Origin: an uncultured Rhodocyclaceae bacterium
GTDB lineage: Bacteria > Pseudomonadota > Gammaproteobacteria > Burkholderiales > Rhodocyclaceae
Direction of reading: 5' to 3'
Length of the DNA stretch: 14,043 bases
Assembly: GCA_937892345.1 (NCBI GenBank)
Contig: CALAGF010000152.1
Span: 1-14,043, forward strand
Under the pieces are notes generated by a model. The model was not told the origin of the DNA. It saw only the letters and a program-made list of their open reading frames with translations, and searched no databases. Of this stretch, positions 6,093 to 14,017 are shown piece by piece; the first letter of the stretch is position 1, and each line of letters opens with the position of its first letter. Both the position numbers and the translations under genes were made by a program.

Positions 6093-8129
6093 ATGGCGCC
6101 CCTCAGCCTGGATAAAGACTTTCTCACCGGTGTACCGGCGATGGACGATGAACATCGTGCGCTGGCCGAGGCGATCAACGCATTGGTCGAAGCAGAACAC
6201 AACTCGGCGCCTGCCAGTGTCGCCAATGCCTTGATGGATCAACTGATCGTTCTCAGCACGGCACATTTCGCGCACGAGGAAGAGTGGATGCGAGCAGGGG
6301 GCTGCGTCCCGGAATTTCTCGACAAGCACATTGCAGCGCATCAAAGTTTCATCGAACAGTTGAGTCGCACCCGGCAAGCGATGGCGGCAGGCGGCGACTT
6401 CCGGCATCTGGTGAACTTCCTGACCCGCTGGGCAACCCACCACATCCTGGGCATGGACCAGTCTGCAGCACGCCAGATAAGGCTGATCCAGAACGGTCAC
6501 GAGCCGAGCCAGGCATATTTCGAGCAGCGCCCGCCGGCCAGCGAAGTCCCGACGGCGAGCATGCTTGATGCCATGAGTTCGCTCTATCGCATCATCGCCG
6601 AACGCAATGATACGCTGGCCGACTTGAACCAGAACCTGGAACAGCAGGTACAGGCACGCACCGAGGCCTTGACCGAGACCAACCGGAAACTCCTCACCGA
6701 ACATCAGGCTTTGCGTGACGCCATGCAGGCACTGGAAGCGACCCAGAAACGCCTGCTGGAATCCGAACACAAGCGCTCCAATGAAGCGCGAAGGCACATG
6801 GAGTTTTTCCTGTCGCAGATCATCGATGGCGATCCGGTGCCCACGCTGGTGATCGATGCCGAGCATCGCATTACGCACTGGAACAAGGCTTGTGCGGTGA
6901 TTGCCGGACTGCCCGCAGAAGAGATGCTTGGCACCAAGGAACAATGGCGGGCCTTTTATCCCGAGGCCAGGCCGATTCTGGCCGACCTGATTGTCGACGG
7001 TGCGCTTGAAGCCGATCTGAATACCCACTACCACGATATCTTTCGCCGCTCGAAAACGGTCGCCGATGCCTTCGAGGCCGAGAGTTTCTTCCCCCGACTG
7101 GGCGTTGATGGGCGCTGGCTTTCCTTCACCGCGGCCCCCATCCGCGATGCCGAAGGACGCATCATCGGCGCCATCGAAACCCTGCAGGATGTGACCGAGC
7201 GCCGTCGCGCCGAAGAGGCATTGCGCGACCATCAGGAACAGTTGGCGGCCGAGGTCGCCTCGCGTACCAGCGAGCTGAAAGAGGCCAACAACCGCCTCGC
7301 TGCCGAGCAATCAGAGCTCACCGCACTGCTGGCCAAGGTCGACGAAGCCCAGCAGCAAGTCCTGCAATCGGAAAAAATGGCGGCCATAGGCCAATTGGCA
7401 GCCGGTGTTGCCCACGAAATCAACAACCCCATCGGCTTCGTCACCTCCAATCTGGGCGCCTTGCGCGGCTATATCACCCACCTGCTCGACCTGATCGATG
7501 CCTACGAAAGCGAGAAGCCGGCCGAAATCGCCCAGGCTCGCCAAGCCGCAGATCTCGACTTCCTGCGCGAAGACCTGCCGGCGCTGCTCGACGAATCACA
7601 GGATGGACTGGACCGCGTCAGGCGAATTGTCCAGGACTTGAAGGATTTCTCCCGCGTGGATCAGGCCGAATGGCAACATGCGGATCTCAATGCGGCCATG
7701 GAAAGCACGCTCAACGTGGTGCGCAACGAATTGAAGTACAAAGCCGACGTGATCGTCGAGCTCGGCAACATTCCGGAAATCGACTGTGTGCCGGCGCAAC
7801 TCAATCAGGTATTCATGAACCTTCTGGTCAACGCAGCGCAAGCCATTCCCGAACGTGGCAAGATTTTCGTGCGCAGCGGTGTTGACCGCAACTATGTGTG
7901 GTTCGAGGTGGAAGACACGGGTCAGGGCATGAGCGACGAGACCTGCCGCCGCATTTTCGAGCCTTTTTTCACTACCAAACCGGTGGGCAAAGGCACAGGG
8001 CTGGGCCTGTCGATTTCCTACGATATCGTGGTCAAACGCCACAAAGGCATGCTGGATGTACGCAGCAAGCCCGGCGTGGGCACCTGCTTCCGCATCACGC
8101 TGCCAATGGCTGCGGTAATGACAAGCTAG
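6093..8129 (+). CDS. Bacteriohemerythrin-PAS soluble sensor histidine kinase
   Basis: A 678-residue cytoplasmic kinase with no membrane segment. The N-terminal hemerythrin domain (about 5-135) shows all seven expected diiron ligands: H21, H58, E62, H79, H83, H117 and D122. O2 or redox sensing is therefore likely. Helical linkers (about 160-235 and 372-425) flank a PAS domain (about 238-372, ending IETLQDVTERRRAEE). The HisKA part has H441 in AAGVAHEINNPIGFV. The ATPase domain shows N580 (LLVNAAQAI), DTGQGM (608-613), FEPFFTTK and GKGTGLGLS. GGAGA six bases before ATG 6093 supports the start. There is no receiver or Hpt in the protein, but three upstream co-directional genes encode four receivers, making them its likely partners. 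V. cholerae has a hemerythrin-GGDEF protein with O2-dependent activity, a precedent for linking this sensor to cyclic-di-GMP. Its stop shares CTAG with the convergent gene. Domain calls are strong; ligand and partners are inferred. Confidence 0.94.
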   Translation: MAPLSLDKDFLTGVPAMDDEHRALAEAINALVEAEHNSAPASVANALMDQLIVLSTAHFAHEEEWMRAGGCVPEFLDKHIAAHQSFIEQLSRTRQAMAAGGDFRHLVNFLTRWATHHILGMDQSAARQIRLIQNGHEPSQAYFEQRPPASEVPTASMLDAMSSLYRIIAERNDTLADLNQNLEQQVQARTEALTETNRKLLTEHQALRDAMQALEATQKRLLESEHKRSNEARRHMEFFLSQIIDGDPVPTLVIDAEHRITHWNKACAVIAGLPAEEMLGTKEQWRAFYPEARPILADLIVDGALEADLNTHYHDIFRRSKTVADAFEAESFFPRLGVDGRWLSFTAAPIRDAEGRIIGAIETLQDVTERRRAEEALRDHQEQLAAEVASRTSELKEANNRLAAEQSELTALLAKVDEAQQQVLQSEKMAAIGQLAAGVAHEINNPIGFVTSNLGALRGYITHLLDLIDAYESEKPAEIAQARQAADLDFLREDLPALLDESQDGLDRVRRIVQDLKDFSRVDQAEWQHADLNAAMESTLNVVRNELKYKADVIVELGNIPEIDCVPAQLNQVFMNLLVNAAQAIPERGKIFVRSGVDRNYVWFEVEDTGQGMSDETCRRIFEPFFTTKPVGKGTGLGLSISYDIVVKRHKGMLDVRSKPGVGTCFRITLPMAAVMTS

Positions 8130-10939
8130 CGTTCGCGCAGCCAGCGCTGCAGGCAGGTGCTCAAGGCCGCGAGATCAATCGGCTTGGAGAGATAGTCATT
8201 CATCCCGGCAGCCAGCGCCCGCTCGCGGTCTTCTGCCATGGCGCTGGAGGTCATCGCAATCACGGGAATTGCGGTATCGACACCGTCGACCGTCGCAGCG
8301 CGGATCGCAGCGACCGTTTCATAGCCGTCCAGCATCGGCATCTGGCAATCCATCAGGACCAGATCGAATGTCTGGTCAGCAAGATGTTCCAGCACTTCGA
8401 GGCCGTTACTGGCCACAGTGACACGATGCCCCATCCGTTCGAGCAATTTGATGGCGAGCATCTGATTGGTCGTATTGTCTTCAGCGAGCAGGATTTTGCC
8501 CGCACGCGGTATTTCAGCCACGGTATGCCGGGTCAGGATTTCGGATGAAGGCGTCTGGCTTTGCCCGGTCAACAAGGCACACAGGCTGTTTTCCAGCAAA
8601 CCGCGCTTGATGGGCTTGGTGAGATAGGCGTCATAACCCGCCTCCTTGCTCAGGCGGGCGTCGCCGCGCTCGGTGACCGAAGTGAGCATCATCAGCTTGA
8701 TATTGGCCAGCGCCGCCTCGGCACGGATGATCCGGGCCAGCGCCAGCCCGTCGATCACCGGCATGTGCAGGTCGATGATGGCCACTTCCCAGGGCTGTCC
8801 GGCCGTCACGGCCTCGCGCAGGCTGTCCAGTCCATCCGCGCTGCCCGAGCACAGGACAGCCTCGCAACCCAGTTCGGACAACTGAAGTTCGAGCACGCGG
8901 CGATTGGTGGCGTTGTCGTCAATCACCAGCACCCGACGCCCCCGCAACTCGCACGGCCTTGGGGCCTGACCGACTTGGTTGTTTTCAACCAGACCGAGCG
9001 ACAACTCGAACCAGAATTCGGAACCTTCCCCGGCGATGCTGTTCACCCCGATCTTGCCGGACATCAGCGCCACGAGCCGTTGGCAGATTGCCAGCCCCAG
9101 ACCGGTGCCGCCGTAACGGCGAGTGGTCGACGCATCGGCTTGGGAAAAAGCCTGAAACAGGCGTGCCTGCTGATCGGGAGAAATCCCGATGCCGGTATCG
9201 TGCACCTCGAAGCGCAATTGCATGTGCGCACCGTCCTGCGACAGGCAGTGAATGTTCAGACGAACTTCGCCCTGACTGGTGAATTTGATCGCGTTACCCA
9301 GCAAATTGGTCAGAATCTGGCGCAGGCGCCCCGGATCGCCAAGCAAACTTGCAGGCAAGCCCGGGTCGAGCACGGCGGCCAACTGCAATTGCTTTTGCGC
9401 GGCACGCAGGGAAACCGTGGACAACACATCGTCGACCGTTGTCCGCAAATCAAAGGGAATGCTCTCGACATCCAGCTTGCCGGCCTCGATCTTGGAAAAA
9501 TCGAGAATATCGTTGATCACACACAACAGGGCATTCGCACTGCTGTCGATGACTTCCGCGTACTCCCGCTGTTCGTCATCAAGCGAGGTATCCAGCAAGA
9601 GGCTGGTCATGCCGATCACCCCGTTCATCGGCGTCCGGATCTCATGGCTCATATTGGCCAGAAACTCGCTTTTGGTCCGACTGGCCGCCTCCGCGGCATC
9701 GCGCGCGGCGGCCAACTCCTGCGTTCTTTCCTCGACCCGTTGCTCGAGATTTCCGGTGTATTCGGCAATGGAAGCCGCCATGCGATTGAAGATGGTGGCA
9801 AGGGCATCAATTTCGACGGTCGCAGCCGGCGGTATCCGAGACTGGAAATCGCCATCGGCAATTGCTGCCGTACTGTCACCCAGTTGCCGCATGGGCCGGA
9901 TCACGATCTTTTCGAGCAGCAGCACCACAACCAGAATGGTCATGAGCATGGCCACGGCAATCAGCATGCCCAGACTGGAAAACCCGCTCTTGCCCACCAG
10001 CGGTCGGGTATCGAGCACAGCAAAATTGAGCCAGCCGATCTCACGGAGATACGTCAGTGCCACCAACTCCCGGCGTCCGGAAAGTTCCAGCGGAAGCGCC
10101 TCAACCTGAGATTCGCCGTTCACGACCCGCGCCATCGCAGCCTTCAACTGCGCTTGCTCCCCAACATCTGCCAACAGCCCGAAGATGGTGCGGTGCTCGC
10201 CACCGCCCTTGGCCTGGGTATTGAGATCGACCAATTGCTGGTCCGGATGTACCTGAATCGCACCGTTGGCATCGGTAAGAATGCCGTAGGCGCCATCCAT
10301 ACCGGTCAACGCCACCGTTTGCGTAAATTCGCCGAGATCAATCCCGGTCCCGGCCATGGCCAGCACGCGATCACCTTCTCGCACCTGAATATTGATCCAG
10401 ACATTGGTCCGGCCCAGCACGGGATTCGCATCGACATTGAGCTGTACCGCTTGCTTGCTGGCAACGGCTGCAAAGAACCAGGCGTCTTCGGCCACCGCAG
10501 GATTCACGACCTGAGTGATGCGACCGCCCGGAAAATCGTTGTCACGGTTGTTGTGGTAGTAGTTGCCTGAGGCCACCGGCACAAAGAAAAAACTGCCGTC
10601 ACGGAACTGTCGCCGATAACTTTCCAGTTCGGCCAATGCAGCCTTGCGCAAGGCCGGGTTTTGCTCATTGAGCGCCCAGTCGACAAGCAAGGGGGAATCG
10701 GCCAGTTTTTTGGCCAGCGCAATTTCGGTGCGCAGCGGCGACAGGATACGCTCACGGTCGAACATTGCCTGACGCTCGACGACGCTGCGGCCGATGCCAT
10801 CGGCGATGCGTGCGGTCGACAAGGCGTAGAAGGCAATAACCACCACCCCGATCAGTATGAATACCGCAATCAGGGCGCCGGCAAAGCGTCGGATCAAGGA
10901 GGGTTTTTGCAGCGGGGGTGGAGCGTTGCGCGCGTTCAT
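8126..10939 (-). CDS. Membrane dCache-HAMP hybrid sensor histidine kinase with two receivers
   Basis: A 937-residue hybrid kinase. TM1 (about 20-42) and TM2 (about 322-343) bracket a periplasmic sensor of about 280 residues that looks like a double Cache domain. Its features include YYHNNRD, DAWFFAAVA, NVDANPVLGRTNVWIN and GTGIDL. HAMP (about 343-395) and a helical linker lead to HisKA with H432 in NMSHEIRTPMNG. The ATPase has N545/N549, DTGIGI (581-586) and GGTGLGLAI (610-618). Receiver 1 (about 668-790) has D723, T753 and K775; receiver 2 (about 815-935) has D864 and K919. Both look functional. No Hpt domain is present, so an external Hpt or direct receiver output is needed. An in-frame TGA 12 bases upstream means the start cannot extend beyond ATG 10939, although the SD is weak. 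It follows the cyclase gene by 31 bases. The ligand is unknown; Cache domains often bind small organic molecules. Confidence 0.93.
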   Translation of the reverse strand: MNARNAPPPLQKPSLIRRFAGALIAVFILIGVVVIAFYALSTARIADGIGRSVVERQAMFDRERILSPLRTEIALAKKLADSPLLVDWALNEQNPALRKAALAELESYRRQFRDGSFFFVPVASGNYYHNNRDNDFPGGRITQVVNPAVAEDAWFFAAVASKQAVQLNVDANPVLGRTNVWINIQVREGDRVLAMAGTGIDLGEFTQTVALTGMDGAYGILTDANGAIQVHPDQQLVDLNTQAKGGGEHRTIFGLLADVGEQAQLKAAMARVVNGESQVEALPLELSGRRELVALTYLREIGWLNFAVLDTRPLVGKSGFSSLGMLIAVAMLMTILVVVLLLEKIVIRPMRQLGDSTAAIADGDFQSRIPPAATVEIDALATIFNRMAASIAEYTGNLEQRVEERTQELAAARDAAEAASRTKSEFLANMSHEIRTPMNGVIGMTSLLLDTSLDDEQREYAEVIDSSANALLCVINDILDFSKIEAGKLDVESIPFDLRTTVDDVLSTVSLRAAQKQLQLAAVLDPGLPASLLGDPGRLRQILTNLLGNAIKFTSQGEVRLNIHCLSQDGAHMQLRFEVHDTGIGISPDQQARLFQAFSQADASTTRRYGGTGLGLAICQRLVALMSGKIGVNSIAGEGSEFWFELSLGLVENNQVGQAPRPCELRGRRVLVIDDNATNRRVLELQLSELGCEAVLCSGSADGLDSLREAVTAGQPWEVAIIDLHMPVIDGLALARIIRAEAALANIKLMMLTSVTERGDARLSKEAGYDAYLTKPIKRGLLENSLCALLTGQSQTPSSEILTRHTVAEIPRAGKILLAEDNTTNQMLAIKLLERMGHRVTVASNGLEVLEHLADQTFDLVLMDCQMPMLDGYETVAAIRAATVDGVDTAIPVIAMTSSAMAEDRERALAAGMNDYLSKPIDLAALSTCLQRWLRER

Positions 10940-10970
10940 GCCATCCGGTCAAAGGCCGGCAAAGCCTGAA

Positions 10971-12041
10971 TCAAAACAACTCGGCCTCACCGTAGCTGGG
11001 ATTAGGGAAGATACCCCGTTCGACCAATTCCTGAAATTCGTAAACCAGATTTCGGCCATCCTGTTTGGCGCGATAGAGACTGCGGTCCGCTCGACTCAGG
11101 ACCTCAAGCGGCAGCAGATTGGGATCGACTTCGGCATAGCCGATGCTGATGGTCAATTGCTCAACCCGCGGAAAGCTGTGCGCCTCGATCGCCAGGCGAA
11201 CCCGCTCGAATACATTGCGCGCCAGTGCGTCGCTCTCTGCCGAAATGATCGCCACAAATTCTTCGCCACCGTAACGGTAGATCAGGTCGCTGGCGCGAAA
11301 AGTCGTCTGCATCAGCCGGGCAACCAGCAGCAGGACTTCATCACCCACCATGTGCCCATAGTTGTCGTTGACCATCTTGAAGTGGTCAATATCGATCACC
11401 GCCAGCCAATAGCGTCCGGGTGGCTGGCTGCGGCGCCCGATGTCGGTTTCGGTAAAGCTGTCCGGACGCATCATCGCGCTCCAGATCCGGTCGAAATTGT
11501 TTTCCAGGGCCTGGCGGTTCAAGAGGCCGGTCAGGCGATCGCGCTGGCTGACGTCGAGCAATGCGTAGTAATTGGAAAAAACCTCCAGCACCCCGCGTAT
11601 GGTCGCGTCCTCATTCGGTGCCACCTCCCGGTCGCGGGTAAAAACAAAGTAACCACATACTTCATCAGCCCCGAACAGTGGATAAGCGATCTGCAACTGG
11701 GTTTCATGCTTGCGCGTGCAGGGTTTGCCAAGCAGCCGAACGTTTTCGGTCAAGGCAAAGATGTCCGGGGGCATTTTCGAGCGCTGCGCAACAATCTCGA
11801 TACGCTCCACCATGCGCGCCATACCGTCACCCTCGACTTCCCGGGAACGGTGGTAATGAATGACCCGAGCCAGTTTTTGATAGTCATCGAGGCGATACAG
11901 CGAAGTATCAAGCACGCCAAGCAGTGGACCGAGCGAACGCAGCAGACTCTGCTCGAGCAACTCGGTATCGCGGATGGAGGTCATCACCCCAAGCTTGCCC
12001 AGCAAACCGGGAACCTGAACCTGGCTGTTCGCGCTCAACAT
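10971..12041 (-). CDS. GAF-like/GGEEF diguanylate cyclase
   Basis: A soluble 356-residue protein predicted to make cyclic-di-GMP from two GTP. The N-terminal half (about 20-160) has the look of a GAF sensor fold, but this is not certain. The GGDEF domain (about 165-335) carries DRLTGLLNR, metal Asp217 in VIDIDHFKMVNDNYGH, and the active-site signature GGEEF (258-262). R249-x-x-D252 lies exactly five residues before it, an intact product-inhibition I-site. A spacer (about 190-210) interrupts the early part of the domain. The tail ends GEAELF. No membrane segment or receiver is seen. ATG 12041 has a weak purine-rich upstream (AGAGAAAG); Met20 (start at 11984) is an alternative. A near-perfect -10 upstream suggests its own promoter, with the hybrid kinase gene co-transcribed. 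This is the only active-looking cyclase in the window, opposite two phosphodiesterases on the other strand. Confidence 0.93.
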   Translation of the reverse strand: MLSANSQVQVPGLLGKLGVMTSIRDTELLEQSLLRSLGPLLGVLDTSLYRLDDYQKLARVIHYHRSREVEGDGMARMVERIEIVAQRSKMPPDIFALTENVRLLGKPCTRKHETQLQIAYPLFGADEVCGYFVFTRDREVAPNEDATIRGVLEVFSNYYALLDVSQRDRLTGLLNRQALENNFDRIWSAMMRPDSFTETDIGRRSQPPGRYWLAVIDIDHFKMVNDNYGHMVGDEVLLLVARLMQTTFRASDLIYRYGGEEFVAIISAESDALARNVFERVRLAIEAHSFPRVEQLTISIGYAEVDPNLLPLEVLSRADRSLYRAKQDGRNLVYEFQELVERGIFPNPSYGEAELF

Positions 12042-12074
12042 GGACGACTTTCTCTACGGAAATATAGGCGAGTG

Positions 12075-12080
12075 ATTATA
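12075..12080 (-). promoter_or_regulatory. Probable -10 element of the cyclase/hybrid kinase unit
   Basis: Read on the minus strand, 12080-12075 is TATAAT, a perfect sigma-70 -10 box. It lies about 34 bases before the ATG at 12041, giving an expected start of transcription near 12068. The -35 position (about 12098-12103) has no good match, as expected for an activator-dependent promoter. Confidence 0.55.
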
Positions 12081-12105
12081 AATACCCCCCCTATGAAGGG
12101 TCGTT

Positions 12106-12121
12106 AACATTTGTAAATGTT
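12106..12121. repeat. 16-bp palindrome AACATTT-GT-AAATGTT, candidate operator
   Basis: A perfect inverted repeat with 7-bp arms and a 2-bp spacer lies in the 165-bp gap between the cyclase gene and actP. Its centre is about 45 bases upstream of the predicted transcription start of the cyclase gene, next to the weak -35. That position suits a dimeric activator or a repressor. I do not recognise the site as a named regulator's consensus. It is separate from the actP terminator that begins at 12130. Confidence 0.5.
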
Positions 12122-12129
12122 TGGCAATC

Positions 12130-12155
12130 AAAAAAAACGGGACCCGAAGGTCCCG
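12130..12155 (-). terminator. Rho-independent terminator of actP
   Basis: On the minus strand a 7-bp GC-rich stem (CGGGACC/GGTCCCG, 12155-12138) closes a TTCG loop, and eight T residues follow (12137-12130). The loop is the very stable C(UUCG)G tetraloop. It begins about 52 bases after the actP stop codon and should insulate actP from the downstream cyclase gene. Confidence 0.92.
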
Positions 12156-12206
12156 CAAAGGATAGAGACGACGTCGCTGTTCTCCGAAGTCCCTTCCGCA
12201 GAGTGC

Positions 12207-13880
12207 TCAGTGTGCCGAAGCAGCTGCAGCGCCGAGCCCGGTCTGGGCGCGGATGTACTGCTCTTCGTAGGCTTCCTTTTCCTTGCTGGCACGAACGCTC
12301 TTGTCGGTGACGGAGAGCAGCCAGGTGACAAAGAAGGCCAGGGTCATCGAGACGATGGCCGGGTGGTCGTACGGGAAAATGGCCGCCTTGTTGCCGAGGA
12401 TCTTCACCCAGACAGTCGGCGACAGGATCACCAGACCAACCGACGAAACCAGACCCGCAATACCGCCCCACAGTGCGCCGCGCGTGGTCAGGCCCTTCCA
12501 GTACATCGACAGGATGAGAACCGGGAAGTTGACCGAGGAGGCCACGCCAAAGGCAAGCGCAACAAGGAACAGCACGTTCTGGTCCTTGAAGAGGATACCG
12601 AGCAGGATGGCGGTAAGACCCAGACCAACCGATGCGTAGCGGGTGACCTTCATTTCCTGTTCGCTGGTCGCCGTACCCTTCTTGATCACGCGGGCATAGA
12701 GATCGTGCGAGATGGCTGAAGCGCCAGCCAGGGCCAGACCGGAAACGACGGCGAGGATGGTTGCGAAAGCAACAGCTGACAGGAAGCCGAGGAAAACGTC
12801 ACCACCCACCGCTTTGGCGAGGTGCATGACGGGCATGTTGCCACCGCCCAGCAGCTTGCCGCCAACCTGTCCACCTTCGAAGAAGGCCGGGTTGGTACCC
12901 ACGATGGAGATTGCGCCGGCACCGAGAACGATGGTGACGAGGAAGAACAGGCCGATGAAGCCCGTCGCGTAAAACACCGACTTGCGGGCTTCCTTGGCGT
13001 TCGGCACGGTGAAGAAGCGCATCATGATGTGCGGCAGACCAGCGGTACCGAACAGCAGGCCGAGCGACAGCGAGAAGGCAGAAACAGGATCCGCCATGAG
13101 CGAACCTGGCGCCATCATCTTTTCGCCCAGCTTGTGCGATTCGACGGCCTTGGCAAACAGATTGTCGAGCGACCAGCCGAATTGCGACAGGGTCAGCAGC
13201 ATTAGCGTGATACCGCCACCGAGCAGCAGGCAGGCCTTGATGATCTGCACCCAGGTCGTTGCCGTCATGCCACCGAAAGTGACATACACCATCATCAAAA
13301 TACCGACGACAGCAACCGCCGTGTTGTATTCCAGCCCGAAAAGCAGCTGGATCAACTGGCCGGCACCGACCATCTGGACGATGAGGTAGAAACAGACGAC
13401 GGTCAGCGAACCGATGGCCGCGAAGGTGCGGATGCGGTTCTGGTCGAGGCGGTAGGAGGCGATGTCGGCAAAGGTGAATTTGCCGAGATTGCGCAGGCGT
13501 TCCGCCATCAGGAAGAGAATGATCGGCCAGCCGATGAAGAAGCAAACAGCGTAAACGAAGCCGTCGTAGCCCTTGAAATAAACCATCGAGGTGATACCGA
13601 GCAGGGTCGCTGCCGACATGTAGTCACCGGCAATGGCCAGGCCATTCTGGAAGCCGGTGATGCCGCCGCCAGCCGTGTAGAAATCGGCCGTGGTTTTGGT
13701 CTTGCCGGCTGCCCACTTGGTGATGCCGAGCGTCGCCAGGACGAAAATCATGAACATGGCGATGGCGCTGGCGTTGATCGGCTGCTTCTCGACACCTTCG
13801 ATGGCGCCACCGGCAGCAAAAACAGTGAAGGAGACTGCGAGCAGACTCCCTGCGATCAGTGCGGTCAGGGAGCGCTTCAT
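12207..13880 (-). CDS. actP: Cation/acetate symporter ActP
   Basis: A 557-residue inner-membrane sodium:solute symporter that takes up acetate and similar short monocarboxylates. The N-terminus (MKRSLTALIAGSLLAVSFTVFA) is a signal-like hydrophobic segment, and many further hydrophobic helices follow. Family motifs include FYTAGGG (about 67-73), NGLAIAGDYMSAATLLG (about 79-95), VQMVGAG, GGMTATTWVQ and GLPHIMMRFFTVPNAKEA. The length is close to E. coli ActP (549). The start is ATG 13880, preceded seven bases by AAGGAGG; the frame stays open further upstream, but that extension is not ActP-like. The start overlaps the stop of the DUF485 (yjcH) remnant as ATGA, the usual yjcH-actP order. A strong terminator follows. 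No acs gene is visible in the window. Identification is secure. Confidence 0.97.
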   Translation of the reverse strand: MKRSLTALIAGSLLAVSFTVFAAGGAIEGVEKQPINASAIAMFMIFVLATLGITKWAAGKTKTTADFYTAGGGITGFQNGLAIAGDYMSAATLLGITSMVYFKGYDGFVYAVCFFIGWPIILFLMAERLRNLGKFTFADIASYRLDQNRIRTFAAIGSLTVVCFYLIVQMVGAGQLIQLLFGLEYNTAVAVVGILMMVYVTFGGMTATTWVQIIKACLLLGGGITLMLLTLSQFGWSLDNLFAKAVESHKLGEKMMAPGSLMADPVSAFSLSLGLLFGTAGLPHIMMRFFTVPNAKEARKSVFYATGFIGLFFLVTIVLGAGAISIVGTNPAFFEGGQVGGKLLGGGNMPVMHLAKAVGGDVFLGFLSAVAFATILAVVSGLALAGASAISHDLYARVIKKGTATSEQEMKVTRYASVGLGLTAILLGILFKDQNVLFLVALAFGVASSVNFPVLILSMYWKGLTTRGALWGGIAGLVSSVGLVILSPTVWVKILGNKAAIFPYDHPAIVSMTLAFFVTWLLSVTDKSVRASKEKEAYEEQYIRAQTGLGAAAASAH

Positions 13881-14017
13881 TTGCGGGCCTCCTTCAGCAC
13901 TTCTTCGGTCATGCGGTCGAATTCGCCGTTGGCGCGACTGACGTAAACACCCGTCAGCAACCAGCCACCCACGATGATCAGGGCTGCAAATATCTGCTTC
14001 TGACAATATGACACAGA
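13877..14017 (-). pseudogene. yjcH: DUF485 (YjcH-type) membrane protein, 3' remnant only
   Basis: Read on the minus strand, 46 codons end in TGA at 13879-13877, overlapping the actP start. The last 38 or so residues (from about QIFAALII through GGWLLTGVYV, RANGEFDRMTEEVLKEARK) are a clear match to the C-terminus of YjcH, a small two-helix inner-membrane protein of about 100 residues usually encoded just before actP. Upstream, the similarity stops near KQIF and an in-frame TAA appears at 14020-14018. The first TM helix and the N-terminal half are therefore absent from this frame. A GTG at 14014 could start a roughly 45-residue product, but I see no good SD. Either the gene is truly truncated or interrupted near 14000, or the sequence at this edge is faulty. 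The remnant is certain; the cause is not. Confidence 0.8.
13888..13894 (-). promoter_or_regulatory. Strong ribosome binding site (AAGGAGG) for actP
   Basis: AAGGAGG on the minus strand sits seven bases before ATG 13880, inside the last codons of the DUF485 reading frame. It decides the actP start against the longer upstream reading. Confidence 0.85.

Noticed and set aside
6069..7310. Minus-strand open frame of 413 codons opposite the hemerythrin kinase
   Set aside because: No recognisable domain, while the plus strand has all hemerythrin and kinase motifs in one frame.
8137..8150. GCAGC-CAGC-GCTGC stem near the convergent gene ends as a terminator
   Set aside because: Only five pairs, no T-run on either strand, and inside the coding end of the hybrid kinase.
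8561..10570. Plus-strand open frame of 669 codons, the longest antisense frame
   Set aside because: It mirrors the hybrid kinase gene. Its composition (rich in Gln, His, Gly, Arg) and lack of domains are typical of the shadow of a GC-rich gene.
12089..12100. CCCT-ATGA-AGGG inverted repeat between the -10 and the palindrome
   Set aside because: Four-base arms beside a C-run are expected by chance; no reason to call it a site.
10857..12107. Plus-strand open frame of 416 codons
   Set aside because: Antisense to the GGEEF cyclase, whose motifs and I-site are complete on the minus strand.
10971..13880. Functional link between acetate uptake (actP) and the cyclic-di-GMP genes
   Set aside because: Neighbouring and on the same strand, but separated by a strong terminator and a separate predicted promoter; adjacency alone is not evidence.
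12207..14006. Longer actP reading starting at 14006 (42 extra residues)
   Set aside because: The extra residues are the DUF485 region read in the wrong frame; AAGGAGG and the signal-like N-terminus support ATG 13880.
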